A DNA stretch of 42,500 nt. It comes from Tubiluchus corallicola. Its lineage: Eukaryota > Priapulida > Priapulimorpha > Priapulimorphida > Tubiluchidae. A model generated the notes under the pieces. It made no database searches. It was not told where the DNA came from and was given only the letters and a program-made list of their open reading frames with translations. Location: positions 126,001 through 168,500 of the forward strand of contig JAQGDQ010000242.1 of NCBI GenBank assembly GCA_030141605.1, written 5' to 3'. Of the stretch, positions 23,111 to 34,207 are shown in pieces. The translations under genes were made by a program, and so were the position numbers. How positions within the stretch are numbered: the stretch's first letter is position 1; each line of letters begins with the position of its first letter.

Positions 23111-25102
23111 TAAGTAATATAACATTAGTGTTATGCACAACACAAATCATTACACTATTAATAATACTATTAAATTTTATTTCACCAAACAAGAGCTTCT
23201 CTCATTACTACAAAGGTAAACACACAGTGTATCAGTCTTACTGTACAAAATACAGTACATGTGTATCAGTCTTAGTGTATGTAAAATAACATTATTACAA
23301 TGTCTAATATGGAACTGAGGAACTATGCAAGTGACAACATTCACGCTGTTGCATACAGTAGGTTGTCAAGCGCACTTCATGATGAATATTACTTTGTTAT
23401 TTTCTGATGCACAGAACAACATCAGGAAATTCTCTACATGATTTGCACTAGGGATTTCAACCTCGAGGCAGAGTGAACAGAGCTAAAAAATGTTAAGTAA
23501 TGTCATGACTAGTATTGAGTGGCTCATCATAGACTGCCTGAGTTCTGTACTCACTCTGGACAGTTTAATTTGCCGTACTGATTTTGGCTGTTTACGCCAC
23601 CGAGGGAGGACGTATATATGTTAAAAAGTCTATAAGCTGCCTCTGCTAGTTCAGTGGCTCATCTTAGAGAGTTAGCCTTTGTAATGAGCTAGATTTCGCT
23701 CACCAACCTTCAATAATCCCTGCTGTGGAATGGTGTACTTTTGCTTGAAGTGTGCCAAACTGTATTAAAACAATGACGACACATAATAAAGATGCTGTGG
23801 ATACAGCAAAAATAAACGCTAAAAAATTCCCTCTCTCAGTCAAGATTTGTACTAGAATTTGAACTTAAAACATGGCAGACTACTAACTGAGCTATCACAG
23901 CACTAGTCCTTATGAGAAATCTTATAAATACCCGTACCCTTTATTCCCGTACGAGCTCGTGCTTTAGTTAGCTACTATAATTTTGAAATTCAAAAATCTA
24001 GCCTCATTAACGTGTTTCTAGATCACGTTGTTTTAGACAAACAAATACAGCATGAATAAGAAGTGGCTAAATGATGCAAACATTGACAAAAGATGAACAA
24101 CTTATGCACTCACGCATACTTTCACTTTCAAAATTCACTGCTGCCTACGGGCATTTTAACACTTTAATTAAAAAAAGTATTACGGTAACAAAATGCTTCA
24201 AACGTGGCTTAATTAATGTTATTTTTAGGTCACGACAAGTGGTTATGCAGAATAATTTTAAAGCGCACAAAAAACTGAAGCATGCGAAGTATTTACACAG
24301 AAGATGTGGTTCACGGGACAAAAGATCAATCTCACATAATTAAATCTTCAAATAACAAAGGCAGGGCAACATCTATAAGCAGTAAAAATTAATTATGTCA
24401 CTTAAACATATTGTACATGTTATATAGGTAGTCGTAGACTTGCGACCACAATAGGTTCCAGGGAATTGATCATAATGCAACCTGGACGCAAAGCGGACCT
24501 GTACATTCAGGTACAAAGATGATGTAGGTTGTATGTGCACGGCTGCATGTGCACTAAGTATGGCAGTGCCTACGAAAAATTTCTTGCAAGAGACAGTGTT
24601 TTAAGATTAACTTGCTTAAAAAAGAAGGAGATGAGTTATTATTAGTTTTCTATAATTAATTAAGTAAGTATGTGGTTGGGTCATAACGTCGAACAGTCGT
24701 AAGTTGCATAGGTAACAAGGCAATGGTTTCCTATATCTGCATTGCCACAATTAGGAGAATTTTGGAAAAAAGACTATGAGAAAACATATATCATACTTGT
24801 ATTTGTTTATTGACTTACAGTATGTAAGCATGCTGGCACAAGTGTCTGCTAGGTTCTAGGTCCTAGATATATCGCTTTAAATACATTTACATGTTTCAGC
24901 TATTATCCGAGATTAGAGTTAACGATGCAGATAATGCAAAAATCTCACATGCTTACAGAATAGCAGTTGCCGATTAAAGATAATTTCAGATAAAAAACAC
25001 CAACGTGAGATAAACAAAGCATGAAGCAAACTGTAAACAATGCACGATAGCAGAAAACACAAGAAGCAAACGAACAACAACATTCACAGTCAGTCCACGA
25101 AC
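23111..25102. other. Gene-free stretch with a tRNA-derived SINE head at 23845-23915 (minus)
   Basis: Reverse complement of 23845-23915 contains GATAGCTCAGTTAGTAG (tRNA A-box region) and AAGTTCAAATTCT (B-box region), spaced as in a tRNA. It lacks a clean acceptor stem, so it is a SINE or pseudogene rather than a tRNA gene. The frame at 24071-24340 has no recognisable domain. Nothing else supportable. Confidence 0.4.
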
Positions 25103-25195
25103 CTGCAAACAGATCAACTCTGCTTTTATTTCTCTCAAATCATCAGTAATCTGGCAGCGAGGCGGCAGTTCTAATAGACTAGTCATGCGAGGCGT
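25103..25195 (-). CDS. Candidate further dystrophin exon (uncertain)
   Basis: On the minus strand an AG acceptor (CACATTTACAG) precedes 31 open codons, ending DDLREIKAELICLQ, and a weak donor GTTCGT follows. The phase (0 to 0) fits the last certain dystrophin exon at 26233. However, the peptide does not resemble the expected continuation of that spectrin-like repeat, so this may be another gene's exon or chance. Confidence 0.3.
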
Positions 25196-25898
25196 CTGTA
25201 AATGTGAGACAGGCCAACTATCAACTACATGAAATTGCCTACCGTGTGCCATGCTACATTGTTAAGATTCACGGCGAGAGCATTCCAAATTAAGCTGGGT
25301 ATTAGTAAATGAGTTTCAACTAAACTACAAGTGTTTGTGTTAAATTTCAGACTGTTTGCAAGCATTTCTTGATGGTTCATTAAAATAGCTGCCACATTAC
25401 TAGAAAGGCTGGTATAAAATAAATGTTACACAAATCACATTTATAATATTTGCTCGTAGCTAATGGTTAAAAATCTCAACAACCTCTAGCTGCTATAAAT
25501 AAGACAGGTTTCTTGTAAAAACAAAATAATTAAAAATTAATACAACACCAAAAAAATATAAATGCAATGACAATAAAAAGAAAATTATGATTTAAAGGCA
25601 ACTGCCAAGCATGTGCCTAAATAGTACACGACATGTAAAACAGATGTCGCTACTAACAATGCTGCAGCACATGCACAAAGCAATTAAAAGAAATTAGTAC
25701 ATTGGACGAGACAACAGTGACAGCAAGTTTGTCATAATTTAAGTTTTCAGACACATTCAACTTACATGCTAATAACATTTGTTTGAAAACCTTTGGTCAT
25801 GCTCAACTTCAATTTTACTAGAGCTATTCTAATGAAAGAACAATTACTAAAAATATTTCCAAAAACAACGATGAATTGCACAGTAATATCATTGCAAA

Positions 25899-26100
25899 AC
25901 AATATTAATAAAAGTAACAACAAGCAAAAAATGGGACAGTGTAAAACAATGGTAATAAAAGTAACAACAAACAAAAAATGGGACAGTGCAAAACAATGGT
26001 AATAAAAGTAACAACAAACAAAAAAATAGGAGAGCGCAAAACAATGGTAATAAAAATAACAACAAACAAAAAACGGTACCAGAGACATGCAAAATAACAA
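25899..26100. repeat. Tandem repeat, four units of about 49 bp
   Basis: Units contain ATGGTAATAAAAGTAACAAC and an AAAAAATGGGACAGTG-like half; the last unit is diverged. It lies about 130 bp beyond the last certain dystrophin exon. Hydrophobic minus-strand frames through here are by-products. Confidence 0.9.
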
Positions 26101-26232
26101 CAAACTATTTCAAGTAATAGAATAGCCAACATCGCTCGTAACTTACTGCATTAGAAGGTCTGCCAACATTACGTAACCAGAGCATAAGACGAGGACAATG
26201 CACATGTATCACCTTTTTCAAGTTTCGCTTAC

Positions 26233-29200
26233 CTGTTGGCGTTTAATCGCTCGTTCCACCTCTGGCACCTGTCCGACAGAAACTTTCTGCGTAATGAGCA
26301 TTTGCTCCAGTAGGTTGAGCCACTCATGCAGGTCTCTAATGTCCTTTTCCAAATCACTAATTTGGCTAGGGGCCTCCGACAGCAAGTATTCTTTTTCTGA
26401 AAATTGGATCATTTGAACGTCAGCATCAAGTTGTTTCAATAACAGTACCGAAGCTTTCATGTAACTGTGATATGTTTTATGGCTAGGACTGTCAGTCTAG
26501 GAAACCTTCATATGAGTATAAGATGTGTGCTTGCAAACCAAAACCCTCCATAAGTCAGCATAGTTAAACTATGTTATGATGCTTCAAAGTAAAATCCACC
26601 AAAAATTTGGTCAAGTGTCAATTTCTTGTTTTTTACAAATGCTAAATATATTGGACTTTTATATTCTAGCATCAAATTATCAGGAAAATGTTAAAAATTC
26701 TAATATCTAATTTTATTATCCTGTACCCACTTCACTGCCTAAAAACTAATATTACAATTGTAAAAAAAACCTTGTATTTTCAAACTTCGATAGTAGCTTG
26801 TTCAGTTTTGCATAGGGTTTTTCGGCTGCCAAGCCCAATCTTCATCAGGATTTAAACATCTACTGGATTTAAACATTACTTCGATATGTTCTTGCAAAGT
26901 CCATAGCAGCCAACATTTGCGGTAAGTGTTTTGTAGAAACATGACAAAAAACAATGGCTAACTTTAACAGCGATTTTTCCAGGATCATGTTTTTCAGTGT
27001 GTAGCGTGCACCTCAACTTCAACATGGATTATCTCAGCTTAGAAATAAGATTGAGTGAAAATGATCTTCAGGAAATGAAGATGCAGGATATGTGAATAAC
27101 TAGAAAAGCTTAATTACAGAATAAATGCAAAAAATCTTTAATGTGAAATGAACAGGGTTTGAGACATAGCTTCCGGCGTAGACAACTCATAACTAATGCT
27201 TAACCATAATGAAATTATATAGTAATATCATTTAAATTTGTTACTTAAAAGTTTCATTGCCTTTATTTGAATCCCAGCACTGAAAAACCAATTAATTTAT
27301 CAATATGACTAGATATATGATTAAAAAATTCATAGAATTTACTCCCTTTAACTAATTAAATTTAATGAAGTTCAATCCTAGAAAAATTCAGAGTAGATTC
27401 TTTACAAAAATAAAATTGTGATGACTAAGAGTAGTAGAATTCAATTCAAAGCGCTAAAAATGTAATATTGCAGTAACATGCATTACTCTTACCTTTCTGA
27501 ATAACATACTCGGTACTCGAGTCTGAAACCGGACGAAGTAGTGCTGCCATGTACAGCAATCTAGCCCAGTCAGCATTCAGTTTGTTCACCTTGTCTGGAA
27601 TATGATCGGGCATGGGTACTCGCACTTGTAGACTTTCCGTCTGCATGCTGTCGTGACAAGCGTTCACGTTATCCATGTTACGTTGTCTAGCTTTCAGAGC
27701 CTCTTTCATTGTCTAAACAAAATAATATCCGTTTAGAACAGTCTGTAGTCAAGGAGCTAGAGAACCTCTTTTTCGGGCCCGAATAAAAATCTTCAATTAG
27801 CAGGTAACAATGTACATGACATTCCTGGGAATAATAGCTGTGTTATGCTTTAAAACTGAATTTTTACTACTCCAACAGTTGAAAGTGCACACACAAAATT
27901 GCTTGCATAAATACACATTTTATGAATTATAGAAAGTAAGGACATAGCTTAGATTTATTAGAAAACATTAGATAGTTTCTTCACGCATTATTCTGTCGAT
28001 GAACAATTATGAGCCTGGATTTTAAGTATTTACTAAACTTATGGAACCACATTCTTGGGAAATTGCAAGTCCCAAATTTGTTTTCTTATTGTATTTTAAT
28101 TAGCTAATTTCAAATACTGAAAAAATTAAGACAGCTGAACACTTTAAGAACTATAATTACTCTAAGATGTTCAAATACTCTAAAGTGCCTAATAAAAAAA
28201 GTTTTGCTTAGTAATGCCATTGTATGAGACTACACCCATAAGTAGCAATTAGCATTTCACAGTTTTATTTTAACAAATAAGAATAGCACAATAAAAGAAG
28301 TCCACAAAGCAATTGATTATACAAAATTAATACCAATATTTCTTGTGAAAAATAATTATTTTTAATTCCACCAATTTTAGAACAGTGTCCCTGTTAAATA
28401 ACATGCATAAAATTTCGGAAAAAAAACAAAAAAAAATTCTTTGAAGTTACGTTATAAGATTACCTAACATGAGTTCACTACATTTTATTAGTCAATGATC
28501 GCAAAGTCCAAAACTTAGGAGAAATAAAAAATAATTTATATATTTAAACAGAGAAAGATAAAATATATTGTTATCTAAAGAGAAGCATACAGTATCACTT
28601 TTAAATAATACTACTCACTGCATGATCAATGATGAGAGAGTCACGATCTTCTCGGGGAATGGATGATTTCTCATAACTCTGCTGCGTCTCCAATATCTCC
28701 TGCTGGTTGCTCACCCACACAATCAGCTCCTCCAACTCCTCGAGAAACGTTCGACAAGCTAATAGCTTCTCCTCCAGTTGTTTTCTCTTTTTCGGCATTT
28801 GTATTGACACCTAGGAGTAATGAACAATGCAGGAAAGGATAATGTTAATATGTAACTAGCAAAGGCCCCGCAAAAAAATTTTGCGTATAAATACACTTAT
28901 AATCAAAAATACACGAACATCCTACATAGTCCTCCTTCATAACCCAAAGCCAGCAGCAGCTTTTACTGAATTAAAGTTATAAGTTTATAGGCAGAGTATA
29001 ATGGATGACGTCGCAACAATTGCTTTGCGTCAGCAGTTTTCCAAGCGAAAATTGCCAAGAATGGAACATCTAATTAACTCGTCGTCACTCTTCTTGGCAG
29101 ACGTGTCCTAAAATGTAGCCCACATCATGGTGTAGCCATGTTCTTCCTCTTTCCAAAGAGCCATATATCTCCTTCCAAGAGTCCCACTGAAAGCAGTTAG

Positions 29201-29991
29201 AACGTTTTTTCTACAGGCCGTTTGGCCAAAATTTCGATAAAAATTGGGAGTTGGAATTGAGCCAAGAATGGAACATCTAATTAACTCGTCGTCACTCTTC
29301 TTGGTAGACGTGTCCTAAAATGTAGCCCACATCATGGTGTAGCCATGTTCTTCCTCTTTCCAAAGAGCCATATATCTCCTTCCAAGAGTCCCACTGAAAG
29401 CAGTTAGAACGTTTTTTCTACAGGCCGTTTGGCCAAAATTTCGATAAAAATTGGGAGTTGGAATTGAGCCAAGAATGGAACATCTAATTAACTCGTCGTC
29501 ACTCTTCTTGGTAGACGTGTCCTAAAATATAGCCCACATCATGGTGTAGCCATGTTCTCCCTCTTTCCAAAGAGCCATATATCTCCTTCCAAGAGTCCCA
29601 CTGAATGCAGTTAGAACGTTTTTTCTACAGGCTGTTTGGCCAAAATTTAGATAAAAATTGGGAGTTGGGTTCGGGAAAGTGCCCGGCCCTCTAGCGAAAT
29701 CTAAATATGACTATAACACCCACCGCTGAACAGGCTATTCAATCATTACCAGCACCACTCACAGCCCATGCCGTATCTCTAGAAATAAAAGGTATAGGTT
29801 TTGCAAAAATGGACAAAAAATGGCTATTTTTGGAGGTTTTTCGGACACCGTTCCTCCCGGTGGGCCCAATTCGAAAAATAAACCCCCAGGTGCGAACCAG
29901 TGGGTGGAGACCTTTCATATGACATATAGATCGTCGAAAATGGTGCCGTCTTCGCAGTTGTAGCCTCGTCTGTTTTATATATGTATATCCA

Positions 29992-30024
<33 letters not shown>

Positions 30025-33000
30025 GAGCGAAATTAATATATACGATGCTTCCGTATACTTCTACAAATTAAACTAAACAGCCTTAATTAGTTGACATTAT
30101 CCTGCCTGCAGTTGCCTAAAGAGAAAATTCACAAAAAAAAAACAGTTTTACAAATTAGATTCTAAACAATGTAGAACTATCAAAACTAACAAACAGAAAA
30201 GACCTATCATAGTTAAAAGCAAAAGTGCAAATGGTTATGGACCATCAAAGATACAGGAGAAATTCACTACCACAACGCAAATTTTTTAGCACTTTCACAA
30301 ACTTTTTCCAAAACTTCTAAATATAAACCTCTACTAAAACCCACAAATAGGATAAATATAATTATAATCAATAATGCACAAACATCCTACATAGTACCTG
30401 TTTACTATTTTTTGATCAATTAACGATGATAATAGGCTGACAAACAATAGCAGATATAGGGCATTTACGCACTGAAGCCAGCTTAGCTAAGCAAAGATTA
30501 TACATGGAATGCAATGAATCACAACACATTATAGTTTCCAAATGAGTATACCCAGAAATGGAATGTAAAATTAACTCAGAGTCGTTCATCTGATGTAGGC
30601 GTTTATAAAAAAAGAACTAATCTATCTAGAACTAATTTATGTTGTTGGACTGGTTCTCTTGATTCCAAACAGCTATAAACTCCATCCAAGACACACAAAC
30701 GTTTTTTAAATACACGATGGTCAGTCAAGTTTCACATTTCTCTCCCGCGTTGCTCTAGAATGTCCTAAGCCATTCCAAAATTTGACTGGTTTTCCCTGAC
30801 TCATAGCCAATCCTCCACAAAGATTCGTAAAAATCGGTCAACTAGTTTGTGCATCGTCCTGTTCACGGACAAACAGACATACAAACAAACAGCGATGAAA
30901 ACATAAAGCCCTTGCTTGAAGGTAACAAAGGAACATGCATTTACAGCACGTCAAACCAAAGTCCCAAGTTGAATTTGGATAGTTGACCATAATGGCAACT
31001 GACAGTTTTCAATGTCCAGTTTTGCACACGGGGAATTTACTACCAATAGATTTGGCACCTGTGTCTTACTGAAAAAGTTATCAATAGACTTCACAAGCAC
31101 GTTTCACTTTAAATGAAACATTATCTAACTTACTTTTGCAAATCTGGAGTTACAGTTTTTCAGATCGCTGTCCAGTCGCTGTTTTTCCGGGTTTGTCAAT
31201 TTGCCTTCTCGAATGATCTGCCTCCCATGCCGTTCCAGACCCAAAAACCGTTCCTTTTGTTCCGGCAGACTCTCGTCTTTGTCCTGAAAATACCGATGAT
31301 TATATCAAACAAAGCCAAGAGGGGAAGCTTTAAACAAAAAACTTAAGAGACATGGCAGTAACGACAGAGTCTTTTGAACAGCTTCTGGTGACTTAATAAA
31401 AACTTGCTTCATTTTCGCTGATTTCACACAAAATTTTGTGTCAATATAAAATAACAGTAAGCAAACACAGACAACTCAATTAATTATGAGTGCCCCGTAT
31501 ATAATTTGCTAATAAACAGATAATCAGTAATGTGCTAACCTTCTACAAGGTGTTTTTCTACTATCTTTTGTTCCTTTAACGAAAGACATATAAAGAATAT
31601 TTACTCACTGAAACAAGCTTACAAGCAAAGAACCGATAGGCTTAAAAACCATAGCGCACAAACATCCCACACAATGTTTGCTACTATTTTTCACCAAGGT
31701 AATAATTATTTTTATTTATAACAATATTGCGGTTGATTTCTCAACCCCAAATCCAAAATGGTAAACTAGGTTACAATTTTATGCAGAACAGATGATCAAT
31801 TTATTAATAATCTTCTGTTTAGGTGGTGAATATGTTACAGGCAAAATGTGAAATTGGGTGTCCTCATTTCTGCCTCATCTCTCTTAAGAGTGCCTCAAAG
31901 CTTAGCACGCATTGTCTTCACTTGACTACTTCCTTTATAAACGACTATAAGCAGTGAACTAACAGTTTGTGGCGTGTTGAGAAAAACAGTGTCGCACTGT
32001 GCTGTGGTCGGGACTGTTTCAATCACATAAATTAACCAGCTACTATTATAAAATTTAGCATCTAATCGTAAAATTTTATGAATCTAGCAATAATTTTCTG
32101 ATGAAATATACGAGTCATCAAAAAAAGCTAGATGACCTAGGTAAGCAGTATTTTTGTAAGAAATTTAATTTTTCAATCTTGCAGCTTCTTTTGAAATTTC
32201 TATGATTATGGCATCTTGCTCTGATGTTGAAAGAGTTGTGAAATAATTCATATCAGTGCTTATATGAGTGATTTTTCTTGTTGTTGACTTCCCAGCCATA
32301 AATTTGTCTCACAAAATTTAAATGGACTACTAACAGAAATGGTTGTAATTTCCTAATAGACAACTGATGTTAAAATAACTGTGTCGGGTAGTGAACATGT
32401 GAGTTTAAATGTTTTACACAATTTATTCATAACAAAGACTACCTGCAGATGGCGTAAAAAACTAAAACAAATTTTCAACCGTGTGTAAAAAATCACTCGT
32501 TTACACAGTGTTATTCGCAACAAAGACTACCTGCAGATGGCATAAAAACTAAAGCAAATTTTCAACCGTGTGAAAAATTTTCACTGGTTTACACAGTGTT
32601 ATTCAAAACAAAGACTACCCGCAGATGGCATAAAAAACTAAAGCAAATTTTCAACCGTGTGAAAACTTTTCACTGGTTTACACAGTGTTATTCGTAATAA
32701 AGACTACCTGCAGATGGCATAAAAAACTAAAGCAAATTTTCAACCGTGTGTAAAAAATCACTGCGAGAAGGAAATTTAACATAATTATTTATAACAAAAA
32801 CTGGCTAAAGTTTACAATTCCCCACACACAGGAAATTAGTTCGCGAATCAGATTAGGGTTAGGATTAGGGATTAGGGTTGGGGATTAGAGTTAGAGTTAG
32901 GCAAACTGAATCATCAATTATTACGAAAAATGGTACAAGACTTCAGTGTCTTTGCTGCCTGTTATGTCTGTTATACAATGGTTGGTATATAGCTCCTAGT

Positions 33001-34168
33001 AACATGATACTGGCAAAAAATACCTGGGCAAGAATAACTTGCACATAAATTAACATACCTTAACTCTATCAGAAAGGTTTTCCAGGCCGTCCTCATCTCC
33101 GGGAGAAACTTGGCTGAACAGCAGCGACTCGGTCTCATCGAGCCAGAACACCAAATCATTCAACTCGTTTTTTATGTCATCAATGTTGACTGGTTTGTCA
33201 TTTTCAAACCTGCAGACAAGCACACTCAAGTAAAAAAACATGATAATGTTTACACTCAGCATTTACAAAAGACACGATAATATTTACTTTCATACTTGAC
33301 AATTAACTTATTAACTGAGCACTTTTAAATTGCAACATGTTTAAATTTTCATTCAACTACGAAGAGTGAACCAAAGCCTATCTTGAAAACAAAGAGCACT
33401 GAGGGCTAAATAAGATAAGATGAGATAAGATGCAATTTATTCTGTCTTGTAGTAATCTTTTATTGCAATTTCATTTGGCTCAACAATAAAAAATATATTA
33501 ATATAAATAGTTGAACCTTCAATCTAAAGGTCTCTGGTTCAAATCCAGGCTCAGCCCAGATGTTTTCATGCTTTTTTCCTTTCAGTCCAATTTGGATTAA
33601 AACAACTAAGAATAGTACATTCAGTATAGTAACAATAATCTTACCAGTAAAGTCATAAATGAACAGTTAATTGATTTCTCACTCATCACTCCGGGCTTTA
33701 AATTAAAGAAATAATCTAATTAATTACTATCATTGTAGCGTGAGTAGATTAATCCATGGAAATGATGCATTACTTGATGATTAATAAGACTGAATTCAAG
33801 TCTGTAATGACAACAAGAAGATCTGCAATTTAAAGATCTAAGACACTGTACTAATAACTTAAAGTCATAGTTCAATCCAGGCTTATATTTCCTTTCATTT
33901 AATTTGGATAAAACGAATTACTATTATAGCAGGTTCATTATATCATTTCTAATTATATAATTATTCGTCTAACTATGATGTAATTACAGTGCACGTAAAG
34001 TTACCATAAGATAATGAGCATTTGTAGACTATGAGCGTTAACAAAGTAGGAGTGACAGCAAGAGAACAATTACAGAAATCATAAACTAGAAAGACAAACA
34101 GAAACAAGTTCAACTCACTAAAAGAACTTGCTTTACACACTACACACTACATATATGTATAATATATA

Positions 34169-34207
<39 letters not shown>

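Noticed and set aside
25762-26132. Several hydrophobic minus-strand frames resembling membrane proteins
   Set aside because: They are translations of the 49-bp tandem array, and three frames are open at once.
27001-27100. A plus-strand open stretch (DYLSLEIRLSENDLQEMKM) as an exon
   Set aside because: No acceptable splice sites, and it is on the strand opposite to the dystrophin transcript. Probably chance.
32852-32902. Chromosome end
   Set aside because: Only about 50 bp of imperfect TTAGGG-like units in the middle of an intron.
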